Below are positions 1 to 9,753 of a DNA stretch of 64,000 nt, piece by piece (the stretch's first letter is position 1; each line of letters begins with the position of its first letter). Made by a program: the position numbers and the translations under genes. The notes under the pieces were generated by a model. It searched no databases, was not told the origin of the DNA, and saw only the letters and a list, made by a program, of their open reading frames with translations. Source of the stretch: Paracoccus aurantiacus (GTDB taxonomy: Bacteria > Pseudomonadota > Alphaproteobacteria > Rhodobacterales > Rhodobacteraceae); assembly GCF_007993065.1 (NCBI RefSeq), contig NZ_VOPL01000001.1:806001-870000 (forward strand), in the 5' to 3' direction.

Positions 1-217
1 CATCGACGCCGTTCAGCAGCCGGTCTGGCATGACAAGCATCTGTGCAGGGTATCGGGAAGCATCGGGGCGGCGCTTTCGACCAGTTACCACGAGCTTGTC
101 TCGGAAGAGCTTCTGGCCCATGTGGACGAAGCGCTTTACGCGGCAAAGCGGGCGGGCCGCGCTTGCGTGCGTCTGCATGGCCGCGACCAGACCGGAATAG
201 ATCCTCAGGTGGATTGA
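1..217 (+). CDS. Diguanylate cyclase (GGDEF) C-terminal end, partial
   Basis: The window opens inside a gene read in the frame starting at base 2 and ending in TGA at 215-217. The 71 visible residues contain SIGAALST followed about 25 residues later by VDEALYAAKRAGRACVRL. This is the usual end of a GGDEF domain, which makes cyclic di-GMP from two GTP. The GGDEF signature itself and any sensor domain lie upstream of the window, so catalytic competence and input signal cannot be judged. The family call rests on the DEALYxAKxxGR tail only. Confidence 0.8.
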   Translation, partial: IDAVQQPVWHDKHLCRVSGSIGAALSTSYHELVSEELLAHVDEALYAAKRAGRACVRLHGRDQTGIDPQVD

Positions 218-268
218 TCGGCTTCAGGACGGCTTGAGCATTGGCGCCGGGCGACCTACAGCAGTTCC

Positions 269-916
269 ATGAAAAACGATCTTCCAGTCGCGCCACCGGG
301 CCAGCGGATCGGTCTTCTCGGGGGGTCGTTCGATCCCGCGCATGAAGGGCATGTCCGGCTGACAGAGGAGGCACTGAAGCGCTTTGGCCTCGACCGGGTC
401 TGGTGGCTGGTGACGCCAGGAAATCCGCTGAAGGCGCATGGCCCCGCCCCGCTGTCAGAGCGGATCGACTATGCGCGCCAACTTGTCGATGATCCGCGTG
501 TGACAGTGACGGGGATCGAGGCGCGACTGCAGACGCGGATGACCGTGGATACGATCGCCGCCTTGCAACGACTTTATCCGCATGTTCGTTTCGTCTGGCT
601 TATGGGATCGGACAATCTGGTTCAGTTCAGCCGCTGGGATCGCTGGCGCGAGATTGCGGCACGCGTTCCGATCGGCGTGCTGGTCCGTCCCGGCACACGG
701 CTGCGCGCGCGCCTGTCAAAGGCCGCCCGCATCATGGCCGATGACCGCCTTGCCGAAAGCCATGCAAGCCTTCTGGGCCGCTCGACCCCACCTGCCTGGG
801 TCATGGTAAACATCCCGATGTCGAGCGCATCTTCGACGGCGATCCGCGCGGCGCGAAAGGCGCGCGCGCTGAAGGCCAAAGACGCCAGAAGGTCCGCTTC
901 GGAAAGCGCTGGCTGA
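269..916 (+). CDS. nadD: Nicotinate-nucleotide adenylyltransferase
   Basis: NadD joins nicotinate mononucleotide to ATP to make deamido-NAD in cytoplasmic NAD biosynthesis. The 215-residue product has the nucleotidyltransferase signature [11 protein letters not shown] at residues 18-28, with the catalytic HxGH, MGSDN at 112-116, and an SSTAIR motif near 187-192 (the ISSTxIR signature of the family). Length is typical. The ATG at 269 is 51 bases after the upstream gene and has no strong Shine-Dalgarno sequence. The C-terminus carries a Lys/Arg-rich tail after the conserved core. Confidence 0.93.
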   Translation: MKNDLPVAPPGQRIGLLGGSFDPAHEGHVRLTEEALKRFGLDRVWWLVTPGNPLKAHGPAPLSERIDYARQLVDDPRVTVTGIEARLQTRMTVDTIAALQRLYPHVRFVWLMGSDNLVQFSRWDRWREIAARVPIGVLVRPGTRLRARLSKAARIMADDRLAESHASLLGRSTPPAWVMVNIPMSSASSTAIRAARKARALKAKDARRSASESAG

Positions 917-1012
917 CCGCCCCTTGCGCGCGCTGGTTATCGCGGGAAAAGAAGCTGGCGGCGGGGCGGATGGATATGCTGCGCCGTGGGCTTGCCGACA
1001 GAAGGCAGGCGT

Positions 1013-1783
1013 TCAGCGGCCGGTGAAGCGCGGTGCCCGCTTCTGAAGGAACGCCGCCACACCCTCGCGGAAATCGGGACTGCGACCGGCCTCGCCCTGC
1101 AACTCCGCCTCAAGCGCGAGTTGTGCGGCGAAGTCGTTTGCGCCGGATTCGCGCAATGCCCGGCGCACCTTCAGATAGGCCCCGGTCGGTCCTGATGCGA
1201 GCTGTCTTGCGCGTTCCTCGACCACGCTGACAAAGTCGTTTTCTGCGACCGCTTCCCAGATCATGCCCCACTCCTCGGCCTTCCGGGCAGGCACCTTGTC
1301 GGCGAACAGCATCATGCCCATCGCACGCGCATTGCCGACCAGTCGCGGCAGGATCCACGTCCCGCCAGCATCAGGGATAAGGCCGATCTTGGTGAAAGCC
1401 TGGCTGAAATAGGCGCTTTCGACAGCGATCACGACATCCGCCGCAAGCGCCAGATTGGCCCCCGCCCCCGCCGCGGGACCGTTCACCGCCGCGATCACCG
1501 GCGCGGCGCAGCCGATCACGGCCTGAAGCATCGGTTCATATTCACGGCGCAGCGTCCCTTCGATATCCGCCGCCGCTGCCGCATCCGACAAATCCTGACC
1601 AGAGCAGAAGGCCGCGCCCGCCCCTGTCATGACGACGCAGCGCACCTCGTCACTGACCGAATTCAGCGCCTCGGTAATTTCGGACCGCATCCGGCTGCTG
1701 AGCGCGTTCATCACCTGCGGTCGGTTCAGCATCAGCGTCGCAATGCTGTCGCGAACCGAAAAGCTGATCGTTTCATATACCAT
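1013..1783 (-). CDS. Enoyl-CoA hydratase/isomerase, PaaG-like
   Basis: A 256-residue crotonase-fold protein. Residues 61-67 (SGQDLSD) and 101-116 (AAGAGANLALAAD within it) form the acyl-CoA and oxyanion-hole region. GLIPDAGGT at 134-142 places Asp138 where PaaG-type isomerases have a catalytic Asp and where classical hydratases have Glu. This resemblance suggests 2-(1,2-epoxy-1,2-dihydrophenyl)acetyl-CoA isomerase, a step of phenylacetate breakdown. No other paa gene is nearby, so a general fatty-acyl role is equally possible. It lies 99 bases downstream of ccmH on the same strand and may be read from the same transcript. Confidence 0.85.
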   Translation of the reverse strand: MVYETISFSVRDSIATLMLNRPQVMNALSSRMRSEITEALNSVSDEVRCVVMTGAGAAFCSGQDLSDAAAAADIEGTLRREYEPMLQAVIGCAAPVIAAVNGPAAGAGANLALAADVVIAVESAYFSQAFTKIGLIPDAGGTWILPRLVGNARAMGMMLFADKVPARKAEEWGMIWEAVAENDFVSVVEERARQLASGPTGAYLKVRRALRESGANDFAAQLALEAELQGEAGRSPDFREGVAAFLQKRAPRFTGR

Positions 1784-1882
1784 GTCATTCCTCCTGCTTG
1801 CGTGCAGAATGACGCGGCCATCCGCGCAGGCAAAGCCCCGCCGTTGCGTCAGTTAACGTCATGCGTGCATCTGCCGGGACGT

Positions 1883-2335
1883 TCAGCCGCGCATGATCTC
1901 ATCAAGGCGCGCCTGCTCCTCGGGGGAAAGCGGCTTTTCGGCGGTTTCTGTGCCGCTGCGACGGCTTGCAATGAACCGCCATCCCAGGATTAACGCGATC
2001 ACCGCCATCAGCGGCCCGGCGATATAAAGGATCAGATTGCCGCCCGTCGCGCGCGGCTGGAACAGAACGAACTCTCCGAAACGGTCCGTCACGGCATCCA
2101 GAACCTGCGCATTGCTGTCACCCGCGACCAGCCTTTCGCGCACGTAAAGACGCAGGTCGCGGCTGATCGGCGCATTCGATTCGTCAATCGTCTCGCCCTG
2201 ACAGACCGGACAGCGCAGCAACCGGGATATGTCCCGCGCGCGCGATTCGAGCGCCGGATCGGGCAGAACCTCGTCTGGCTGGACGGCGAGCGCCGGGGTC
2301 ACGAACAACATCAGAAGAAGAAGCAGCGTCTTCAT
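1883..2335 (-). CDS. ccmH: Cytochrome c maturation protein CcmH (CycL)
   Basis: CcmH is a membrane-anchored periplasmic thiol protein that keeps apocytochrome c cysteines reduced and presents them to CcmF for haem attachment. The 150-residue product starts with a signal peptide (LLLLLMLFVTPALA), has the redox motif LRCPVCQ with Cys42 and Cys45, and ends with one membrane helix near residues 102-122. It is the short CcmH form without a TPR (CcmI) domain. Its start overlaps the end of ccmF by four bases (2332-2335), so the two are translationally coupled. Confidence 0.95.
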   Translation of the reverse strand: MKTLLLLLMLFVTPALAVQPDEVLPDPALESRARDISRLLRCPVCQGETIDESNAPISRDLRLYVRERLVAGDSNAQVLDAVTDRFGEFVLFQPRATGGNLILYIAGPLMAVIALILGWRFIASRRSGTETAEKPLSPEEQARLDEIMRG

Positions 2336-4290
2336 TCTGCCGCCACCGCAACATTCCGGCGCCGCGCGCCCGCGGCGACGCGATAGCGGCGGTCCGACAA
2401 GCTGACCGCCCCGCCAAGCGCCATGAGGAAGCAGCCAAGCCAGATCCAGCTTGCAAAGGGTTTGATGTAACTGCGGACCGCCCAGCCCCCGCCCTGCTGT
2501 TCATCCCCGATCACGAGGTAGATATCGCGGAACAGGCCGTTCTTGATCGCAGCTTCGGTCGTGGGCATTGCCTGAACCGGATAAATGCGCTTTTCCGGCC
2601 GGAGAACCGCAATTTCACGACCGTTGCGCGCGACGGTGAATGTTGCGGTGGTCGAGGCATAGTTGGGACCGGCCATTTCCTCGACCCGGTCGAGCGTCAC
2701 CTGATAGCCCGCCATATCGAAGCTTTCGCCGGTGCGCAGGGTACGGATATCCTCGACCTGCCAGGCCATCAGAAGACTGATGCCGATAAAGGTGACGCCC
2801 AGACCGGCATGCGAAATCGCCTTCCCCCAATCAGCGCGCGGCAGGCGCGACAAGCGCGAAAATCCGCCGCTTCCGGTCCTGAACCAAAGTTCGGACAGCG
2901 CGCCGAACACCAGCCACGACCCCAGACCCGCGCCGATCACGGCAAGGGCCGAACGCCCTGTCGAAATCGCGAAGACCAGCAGCATAACCGCCGCCGAGAT
3001 CGCGATTGCCGCGCGAAGCGGCCGGATCGCGCGGGCGATCTGTGCGCGTTTCCACGGCATGATGGCACCGACCGGCAGTATCAGCGCCAGCACGATCATG
3101 AAGGGCGTGAACGCCTTTTCGAAGAAGGGTGCGCCGACCGAAAGCTTCCGATCGAATGCCATTTCCGCGATCAGCGGCCAGACGGTGCCCACGAATACGA
3201 CGAACGCGGCAACCGCCAGCAGAATGTTGTTGATGACAAGCGCCCCCTCTCGCGACACGGGGGAAAAGACGCCTTTTGCCTGCATCGCCCCCGCCCGCAT
3301 CGAAAAAAGCGTCAGCGCGCCACCGACGAAGACCGCGAGAATACCAAGGATAAATGTTCCCCGTGTCGGATCTGACGCAAAGCTGTGGACGGATGTGATG
3401 ACGCCCGAACGCACGATGAAGGTTCCGATCAGCGAAAACCCGAAGGCCAGGATCGCCAGCAGGATCGTCCAGCTTTTCAGCACCTCGCGCTTTTCGACGA
3501 CGATTGCGCAATGCAGCAGTGCCGCCGCCAGAAGCCAGGGCATGAAGCTGGCATTCTCGACCGGGTCCCAGAACCAGAAACCGCCCCAGCCAAGCTCGTA
3601 ATAGGCCCACCATGATCCGAGCGCGATGCCGATGGTCAGAAACACCCAGGCAGCCAGCGTCCAGGGCCGGACCCAGCGCGCCCATGCGGCATCAACCCGT
3701 CCTTCGATCAGGGCCGCGACAGCAAAGGAAAAGGACATGCTCAGCCCGACATAGCCGAGATAGAGGAACGGCGGATGGAACGCGAGGCCGGGGTCCTGCA
3801 GAAGCGGGTTCAGGTCGCGGCCGTCGAAGGGAGGGATTTCAAGCCGCGCGAACGGGTTCGACGTGAAGATGATGAAGGCATAGAACGCCGCGCCGATCGC
3901 TGCCTGCACCGCAAGGACGCGCGCGCGCAGGCTTGGCGGAAGCTGTGATCCGAAAACCGCAGCCATCGCCCCGAAAAGTGCAAGGATCAGCACCCACAGA
4001 AGCATCGAGCCCTCGTGGTTCCCCCACACCCCCGAAATCTTGTAGAGCATCGGCTTGGCGGTATGCGAGTTTTCGTACACCAGTGCGACCGAGAAGTCCG
4101 AGGTCACGAAGGACACTGTCAGCGCCGCGAAGGACAGCCCGACCAGTCCGAACTGGCTGACGGCCGCCGGCCGTGCTGCCTCCATCCAGCTGTCCCAGCC
4201 GCGCGCCGCACCGACCAGTGGTACGACGACCTGAAACAGCGACACCGCGAAAGCGAGAATGAGGGCGAAATGTCCGAGTTCGGCTGTCAT
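2332..4290 (-). CDS. ccmF: Haem lyase subunit CcmF
   Basis: CcmF is the large multi-spanning membrane protein of the haem handling and ligation step of system I cytochrome c maturation. It receives haem from CcmE and works with CcmH. The 652-residue product has many hydrophobic helices and the tryptophan-rich WWD signature at about residues 224-248 (GWGGFWFWDPVENA). Length is normal for the family. It is first of a ccmF-ccmH pair. ccmE lies 5.5 kb away on the other strand (9754), so the usual ccm gene grouping is split here. Confidence 0.96.
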   Translation of the reverse strand: MTAELGHFALILAFAVSLFQVVVPLVGAARGWDSWMEAARPAAVSQFGLVGLSFAALTVSFVTSDFSVALVYENSHTAKPMLYKISGVWGNHEGSMLLWVLILALFGAMAAVFGSQLPPSLRARVLAVQAAIGAAFYAFIIFTSNPFARLEIPPFDGRDLNPLLQDPGLAFHPPFLYLGYVGLSMSFSFAVAALIEGRVDAAWARWVRPWTLAAWVFLTIGIALGSWWAYYELGWGGFWFWDPVENASFMPWLLAAALLHCAIVVEKREVLKSWTILLAILAFGFSLIGTFIVRSGVITSVHSFASDPTRGTFILGILAVFVGGALTLFSMRAGAMQAKGVFSPVSREGALVINNILLAVAAFVVFVGTVWPLIAEMAFDRKLSVGAPFFEKAFTPFMIVLALILPVGAIMPWKRAQIARAIRPLRAAIAISAAVMLLVFAISTGRSALAVIGAGLGSWLVFGALSELWFRTGSGGFSRLSRLPRADWGKAISHAGLGVTFIGISLLMAWQVEDIRTLRTGESFDMAGYQVTLDRVEEMAGPNYASTTATFTVARNGREIAVLRPEKRIYPVQAMPTTEAAIKNGLFRDIYLVIGDEQQGGGWAVRSYIKPFASWIWLGCFLMALGGAVSLSDRRYRVAAGARRRNVAVAAE

Positions 4291-4414
4291 GATATTCTTT
4301 TTCCGCTCTGTCAGGCGCGCCCGACTGCGGGAACTTTATCTGCCCCGGCGCGCCGAGGCCAGCGTCACCGTCGCGGTCGCGGCTTTGTGACGCGCGGCGG
4401 TCCGGGCGTCGCCC

Positions 4415-5314
4415 CTATTCGACCGGCGTCTGCGCCTTTCGATATGCCTGTATTTCATCAACGACGAAATCGCGAAAGGCGATAACCCGGCGCGAGCCGC
4501 GCAGTTCTTCCGGGAAGGCCAGAAACACAGGCACTTCGCCGGATTCGACATCGTCGAACACCCGCACGAGTTCGGGAAAGTCCGCGGTCAGGTAATCGGG
4601 AAGCACGCCGATGCCGACATTGTTCAGGACCGCCTGCAGAACACCGAAATAGTTGTTCACCATCAACAGCGAACGCGGCCCGGTTTCCAGCAATTGCTGC
4701 ACCAACAGCTTGCCAGCCGAAACCTGCGGCATCGCGGTATCCTGACAGATCACCCGATGGCGCGACAGATCCGGCAGCGACATGGGGCGCCCGGCCTCGG
4801 TCAGATAGGCGCGCGTTGCGTAAAGCCGCATGCGGATATTCAGCAACCGGCGGCGGATCAGATCGGCCTGGCTGGGCTCTTTCATACGGATGGCGACGTC
4901 GGCTTCGCGCATCGGAAGATCCAGCACCCGCTCCTCCAGGATCAGGTTGACCTTCAGATCGGGATACATCGTGTAAAGCTTGTTCAGCCGCGGCACGAGC
5001 CAGAGCGTGCCGAACCCCGTCGCGGTCGTCACCTTCAGTTCGCCCATCACATGTTCTTCGCTGTCGCGCATGCGCGCTTCGGCGATTTCCAGCTTTCGCG
5101 CCATTTCGGACGTGGCACTGAACAGAAGTTCGCCCTGCTCCGTCAGGATGAGCCCGCGCGCGTGGCGATGAAACAGCGGCACACCGACCTGATCTTCAAG
5201 CCCACGGATCTGCCGGCTGACAGCGGATTGCGACAGGCGAAGCGAATCGCCGGCATGAGTCAGGCTGCCCGCATCGGCCACCGCGTGAAAAATGCGGAGC
5301 TTGTCCCAGTCCAT
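4415..5314 (-). CDS. LysR-family transcriptional regulator
   Basis: A 299-residue LysR regulator with an N-terminal winged helix-turn-helix (MDWDKLRIFHAVADAGSLTH, then LSQSAVSRQIRGLE) and a C-terminal effector domain of about 200 residues. The ATG at 5314 is chosen because the LysR N-terminus normally begins right at the MDWDKL-type helix; an upstream in-frame start would add 99 residues that run into the ior gene. It is divergent from ior with a 154-base shared control region containing a TGCA-N5-TGCA dyad 26 bases before this start. It probably regulates itself and perhaps ior. The co-inducer is unknown. Confidence 0.9.
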   Translation of the reverse strand: MDWDKLRIFHAVADAGSLTHAGDSLRLSQSAVSRQIRGLEDQVGVPLFHRHARGLILTEQGELLFSATSEMARKLEIAEARMRDSEEHVMGELKVTTATGFGTLWLVPRLNKLYTMYPDLKVNLILEERVLDLPMREADVAIRMKEPSQADLIRRRLLNIRMRLYATRAYLTEAGRPMSLPDLSRHRVICQDTAMPQVSAGKLLVQQLLETGPRSLLMVNNYFGVLQAVLNNVGIGVLPDYLTADFPELVRVFDDVESGEVPVFLAFPEELRGSRRVIAFRDFVVDEIQAYRKAQTPVE

Positions 5315-5339
5315 GTTATGACTTTCTGTCGTAGGTGCC

Positions 5340-5354
5340 TTGCAAATAATGCAA
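5340..5354. promoter_or_regulatory. LysR-type dyad (TTGCA-N5-TGCAA)
   Basis: The 15 bases form a perfect inverted repeat, TTGCA AATAA TGCAA, which contains the T-N11-A pattern recognised by LysR-family proteins. It lies 26 bases upstream of the lysR start, inside the lysR-ior intergenic region. A role as the autoregulatory site is inference from position and symmetry. Confidence 0.45.
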
Positions 5355-5408
5355 CTCTTACCCCGAAGGCCGCTCTGTAGCAACATAAGTAAACCACGCA
5401 TTTTTCCT

Positions 5409-5436
5409 TTGTGGGTCAGAATTGCTGACGTATAAT
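5409..5436 (+). promoter_or_regulatory. Probable sigma-70 promoter of ior
   Basis: A perfect -10 TATAAT at 5431-5436 is preceded by TTGTGG at 5409-5414 with a 16-base spacer. Transcription would start near 5443, giving a leader of about 26 bases before the ior ATG at 5469, which has a good ribosome site (GGGAGG). The -35 is only a moderate match. Confidence 0.5.
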
Positions 5437-5468
5437 GCCGCCAACCACCGCCGAGCAGGGAGGGCCAG

Positions 5469-8400
5469 ATGGGGGTTCCGCAAGACAAGTCGTTTTCACT
5501 GGCAGACCGTTTCGATCTGTCGAAATCCCATGTGCTGCTGAACGGCACGCAGGCGCTTGTTCGCTTGATGCTGATGCAGCACGCCCGCGACGAAAAGGCC
5601 GGGCTGAACACGGCGGGGCTGGTCAGCGGCTATCGCGGCAGCCCGCTTGGCGGCGTCGATCTGGCGATGATGAAGGCCGACAAGCTGCTGAAGCAGAACG
5701 AGATTCTGTTCCAGGCCGGCTTGAATGAAGACCTTGCCGCGACCGCCGTCTGGGGCAGTCAGCAGGCCGAACTTCGCGGCGAAGGCAAGTATGACGGCGT
5801 CTTCGCGCTGTGGTACGGCAAGGGGCCGGGCATCGACCGTTCCGGCGATGTGATGCGGCATGCGAACATGGCCGGTTCGTCGCCCCATGGCGGGGTCGTC
5901 ATGGCGATGGGCGACGACCACACCGGAGAGTCCTCGACCGTGCTGCACCAATCCGACTGGGCGATGGTCGATGCCTATATTCCGGTCATTTCGCCCGCAG
6001 GCGTGCAGGAAATTCTCGACTACGGCCTTTACGCCTTCGCTTTGTCGCGGTTCGCGGGCGTGTGGACGGGCCTCAAGACCATGAAGGACACCGTCGAGGC
6101 GACGTCTGTCGTCAATGGCGACCCGTTCCGGCTGAATTTCGTCACCCCCGAATTCAAGATGCCCGATGGCGGGCTGAACATTCGTCTGGGCGACACGCCG
6201 GTCCTGCAGGAAGCCCGCATGATCGACTATAAACGCTTCGCGGCAGAGGCGTTTTCGCGGGCCAACAAGATCGACCGGCCCGTCTGGGGCAAGTCCGGCG
6301 CAAAGATCGGCTTTGTCGCGGCGGGCAAGAACTGGCTGGATCTGGTCCACGCGCTGGCGCTTCTGGGTATTGATGAGGCCGAGGCCGACCGGCTTGGGAT
6401 TTCGACCTACAAGATCGGCCAGACCTTCCCGATGGATATGAAGACCTTCCAGGAATGGTCGGAACCGCTGGATCTGGTCGTCGTGGTCGAGGAAAAGCGC
6501 AAGCTGATCGAGGTGCAGGTCAAGGAGGCGATCTTCGACAACCGCCACGGCCGCCGCGTGATCGGCTGGAAGCATGACCGCACCGGCGAAGAGGTTTTCC
6601 CGACGCGCTATGCGCTCGATCCGGTGATGATCGCGGAAAAGCTGGGCGGTATCCTGATCGAGGAAGGTCGCGGCACCGAAGGAATTCGCGCCGGGCTTGA
6701 AAAGCTGTCAGCCGCGCGTCGTGCGGATAATGCGCCGGAAATCGCCGTCAGAACGCCGTGGTATTGCTCGGGCTGTCCGCACAATACGTCGACCCGCGTG
6801 CCGGACGGCAGCCGTGCCTATGCGGGCATCGGTTGTCATTATATGGTGCAGTGGATGGACCGCGAAACCAACGGTTTCACCCATATGGGCGGCGAAGGTG
6901 CAAACTGGGTCGGCGAAGCGCCATTCTCGAACAGACCGCATGTTTTTCAGAACCTTGGCGACGGAACCTATAATCACTCCGGCTCTCTGGCGATCCGTCA
7001 TGCGGTCGAAACCAAGACCAATATCACCTATAAGGTGCTGTTCAACGACGCCGTCGCCATGACCGGCGGGCAGCCGCATGAGGGCGGGCTGACCGCGCCC
7101 CAGATCGCGCGCGAGCTGGTGGCGATGGGGGTCGATCCCGTCATCGTGGTCTATGACGACAAGGAAGATGTGGACCCGGCCCAGTTCGACGGGCTGCGGA
7201 TGGAAACCCGCGACAAGATGATGGCCGTGCAGCGCGAACTGGCCGATCAGGGCGGCACCTCGGCGATCCTCTATATCCAGACCTGCGCGGCGGAAAAACG
7301 CCGCCGTCGCAAGAAAGGCGCCTTCCCCGACCCGGACCGCCGCATCTGGATCAACCCCGAAGTGTGCGAGGGCTGCGGCGATTGCGGTGTGCAGTCGAAC
7401 TGCGTCTCGGTCGTGCCGCTGGATACTGAACTGGGCCGCAAGCGTCAGATCGAGCAGTCGAGCTGCAACAAGGACTATTCCTGCGTGAACGGCTTCTGCC
7501 CCAGCTTCGTCTCGGTCCGGGGCGGCAAGTTGAGGAAGCCGAAGGCAGCCGCAATGGACCTGCCCGCCCTGCCCGCGCCCAGCCTGCCCGCGATCGACGG
7601 CACGCATAACATCGTGATTACCGGGGTTGGCGGCACGGGCGTTGTGACCATCGGCGCGGTGCTGGCACAGGCCGCGCATATCGATGGCAAAGGCGCGGGG
7701 ATGATGGAAATGGCCGGCCTCGCCCAGAAGGGCGGTGCGGTGCATATCCATCTGCGGCTGGCCAATCAGCCCGAAGATATCAGCGCGATCCGCGTCGCCG
7801 TGGGCGAGGCAGACTGTATCATCGGCGGCGATCTTGTGGTGACGGCGGGTGCCAAGACCATTGGCCTGATGACCAATGGCCGCACGGGTGCCGTGGTCAA
7901 CGATCACGAGATCATCACCGGCGAATTCACCAAGAACCGCGATTTCCAGATCCCGGCTGACCGGCTGAAGATGTCGCTGCAGGCCCGTCTTGGCGATAAC
8001 GCAGCGTTTTTCGACGCCAACAAGCTGGCGCAGACGGCGCTCGGCGATTCGATCTATTCGAACATGCTGGTGCTGGGGGCGGCATGGCAGCGCGGGCTGA
8101 TCCCGCTGACCGAAGACGCGATCATGACCGCCATTCAGCTGAACGGTGCGAAGGTCGAAGAAAACAAGCGCGCCTTCCAGATCGGCCGTTGGGCCATGAC
8201 AGATCCCGACGCTGTGGCGGTTGCGACCGCGCCTGCTGTCGCAGAACGCCCCGATCCGGTCGAATATCGCGCCAGCTTCCTGGTCGATTACCAGAACGAG
8301 GCCTATGCGCAGCGCTTCCGCGATCTGGTCGCGCAAGCGCCGGACGAATTGCGTCAGGACGTGGCCGAGGGCTATTTCAAGCTGCTCGCCTATAAGGATG

Positions 8401-8867
8401 AATACGAGGTCGCCCGCCTTCACCTGAAAACCGCCAAAGGCGTTGCGCGCGAATTCGACGGCGACATGAAGCTGTCCTTCCATCTTGCGCCCCCGATCCT
8501 GCCGGGCCGCGATGCCGATGGCCGCCCGAAAAAGCGCGAATTCGGGGCATGGATCATGCCGGGCTTCCGCATGCTGGCAAGGATGAAGGGCCTGCGCGGC
8601 ACAGCGCTCGATCCCTTCGGCTGGCTGGCGGAACGGCGCGCAGAACGCGCGGCCATCCCCCGGTTCGAGGATGACATGAACAGCATCCTGCCCCGCGTGA
8701 CGCCCGAGACGCTTGAAATCGCCCGTGAACTGGCGCGCCTGCCGCTGTCGGTGAAGGGTTACGGGCTGGTGAAGGACAAGGCGGCAGAGGCAGCCGAAGC
8801 TCGTCGCGCCGAACTGCTGGCCGCGTTCGAGGATGGGGGCACGCCGCTGGCGCATGCGGCGGAATGA
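5469..8867 (+). CDS. Indolepyruvate ferredoxin oxidoreductase, fused alpha-beta
   Basis: This enzyme oxidatively decarboxylates indolepyruvate and other aryl pyruvates from transaminated aromatic amino acids to the acyl-CoA, passing electrons to ferredoxin. The 1132-residue single chain has a thiamine-enzyme half, including WYCSGCPHNTST near residue 430. A Cys-rich cluster-binding segment follows at about 630-680 (CEGCGDCGVQSNC, then further Cys). A gamma-type 2-oxoacid oxidoreductase domain begins near 718 (GVGGTGVVTIG), and a long C-terminal region completes the chain. Such fused versions are common in Proteobacteria. It is divergent from the LysR gene. The nearby 2Fe-2S ferredoxin at 25 kb is not obviously its partner. 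Confidence 0.93.
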   Translation: MGVPQDKSFSLADRFDLSKSHVLLNGTQALVRLMLMQHARDEKAGLNTAGLVSGYRGSPLGGVDLAMMKADKLLKQNEILFQAGLNEDLAATAVWGSQQAELRGEGKYDGVFALWYGKGPGIDRSGDVMRHANMAGSSPHGGVVMAMGDDHTGESSTVLHQSDWAMVDAYIPVISPAGVQEILDYGLYAFALSRFAGVWTGLKTMKDTVEATSVVNGDPFRLNFVTPEFKMPDGGLNIRLGDTPVLQEARMIDYKRFAAEAFSRANKIDRPVWGKSGAKIGFVAAGKNWLDLVHALALLGIDEAEADRLGISTYKIGQTFPMDMKTFQEWSEPLDLVVVVEEKRKLIEVQVKEAIFDNRHGRRVIGWKHDRTGEEVFPTRYALDPVMIAEKLGGILIEEGRGTEGIRAGLEKLSAARRADNAPEIAVRTPWYCSGCPHNTSTRVPDGSRAYAGIGCHYMVQWMDRETNGFTHMGGEGANWVGEAPFSNRPHVFQNLGDGTYNHSGSLAIRHAVETKTNITYKVLFNDAVAMTGGQPHEGGLTAPQIARELVAMGVDPVIVVYDDKEDVDPAQFDGLRMETRDKMMAVQRELADQGGTSAILYIQTCAAEKRRRRKKGAFPDPDRRIWINPEVCEGCGDCGVQSNCVSVVPLDTELGRKRQIEQSSCNKDYSCVNGFCPSFVSVRGGKLRKPKAAAMDLPALPAPSLPAIDGTHNIVITGVGGTGVVTIGAVLAQAAHIDGKGAGMMEMAGLAQKGGAVHIHLRLANQPEDISAIRVAVGEADCIIGGDLVVTAGAKTIGLMTNGRTGAVVNDHEIITGEFTKNRDFQIPADRLKMSLQARLGDNAAFFDANKLAQTALGDSIYSNMLVLGAAWQRGLIPLTEDAIMTAIQLNGAKVEENKRAFQIGRWAMTDPDAVAVATAPAVAERPDPVEYRASFLVDYQNEAYAQRFRDLVAQAPDELRQDVAEGYFKLLAYKDEYEVARLHLKTAKGVAREFDGDMKLSFHLAPPILPGRDADGRPKKREFGAWIMPGFRMLARMKGLRGTALDPFGWLAERRAERAAIPRFEDDMNSILPRVTPETLEIARELARLPLSVKGYGLVKDKAAEAAEARRAELLAAFEDGGTPLAHAAE

Positions 8868-8931
8868 CCTGCCTCATGGACTTTTTTCAGGTCGCGGCTT
8901 ATGTCGCGATCTGAACTGACAGGGGCGGCAG

Positions 8932-9744
8932 ATGGCAGTAGGCATTTTCGATTCAGGTCTGGGCGGGTTGACCGTCTATAAGGCCATCCGCGACCGGTTG
9001 CCCGATCTGCCGCTGGTCTATTTCGGCGACAACGCCCATGCGCCATATGGCGTGCGCACGGCTGATGACATTTATGATCTGACCTGTGCCGCGACCGAAC
9101 GGCTTTGGACCGAGGGTTGCGATCTTGTAATCCTTGCCTGCAACACGGCCTCTGCCGCTGCGCTTCGTCGGATGCAGGAAAAATTTGTCCCTGAAAACAA
9201 GCGCGTACTGGGCGTATTTGTTCCGCTGATTGAGGCGCTGACCGAACGGCAATGGGGCGACAACTCTCCGCCGCGCGAAGTGGCGGTGAAGCATGTCGCC
9301 CTGTTCGCGACCCCCGCCACCGTTGCCAGCCGTGCCTTCCAGCGCGAGCTGGCTTTCCGCGCCATTGGTGTCGATGTCGAGGCGCAACCCTGCGGCGGCG
9401 TGGTCGATGCGATCGAGGATGGCGACGAAATCCTTGCCGAAGCGCTGATCTCCAGCCATGTCGAGGCGCTGAAGCGCCGCATGCCCCACCCCGAGGCCGC
9501 GATCCTTGGCTGCACGCATTATCCCTTCATGCAGGACTCGTTCCAGAAGGCGCTTGGTCCCGACGTGACGCTGTTCAGTCAGGCCAGCCTCGTTGCGGAA
9601 AGCCTTGCTGACTATCTTGAACGCCGCCCGGAATTCATCGGCAGCGGGACCGAGTCGAAATGCCTGACGACGGGGACTCCGGCCCGCGTGTCGTCCAAGG
9701 CGACTCAGTTCCTGCGCATGCCGATCAGCTTTGATTCTGCCTGA
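8932..9744 (+). CDS. murI: Glutamate racemase
   Basis: MurI interconverts L- and D-glutamate to supply D-Glu for peptidoglycan. The 270-residue product has the N-terminal FDSGLGG (Asp7, Ser8), the first catalytic cysteine in LACNTAS (Cys70) and the second in GCTHYPF (Cys194, with His196). Both cofactor-free racemisation cysteines are therefore present, and the length is normal. The start at 8932 follows a GGGGCGG stretch. The gene lies 9 bases upstream of ccmE and may be co-transcribed with it. Confidence 0.95.
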   Translation: MAVGIFDSGLGGLTVYKAIRDRLPDLPLVYFGDNAHAPYGVRTADDIYDLTCAATERLWTEGCDLVILACNTASAAALRRMQEKFVPENKRVLGVFVPLIEALTERQWGDNSPPREVAVKHVALFATPATVASRAFQRELAFRAIGVDVEAQPCGGVVDAIEDGDEILAEALISSHVEALKRRMPHPEAAILGCTHYPFMQDSFQKALGPDVTLFSQASLVAESLADYLERRPEFIGSGTESKCLTTGTPARVSSKATQFLRMPISFDSA

Positions 9745-9753
9745 GGAATTCGC

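Noticed and set aside
6708..8855. A long minus-strand open frame of about 715 codons inside ior
   Set aside because: Antisense to the conserved ior gene, with no recognisable motif; open by codon bias.
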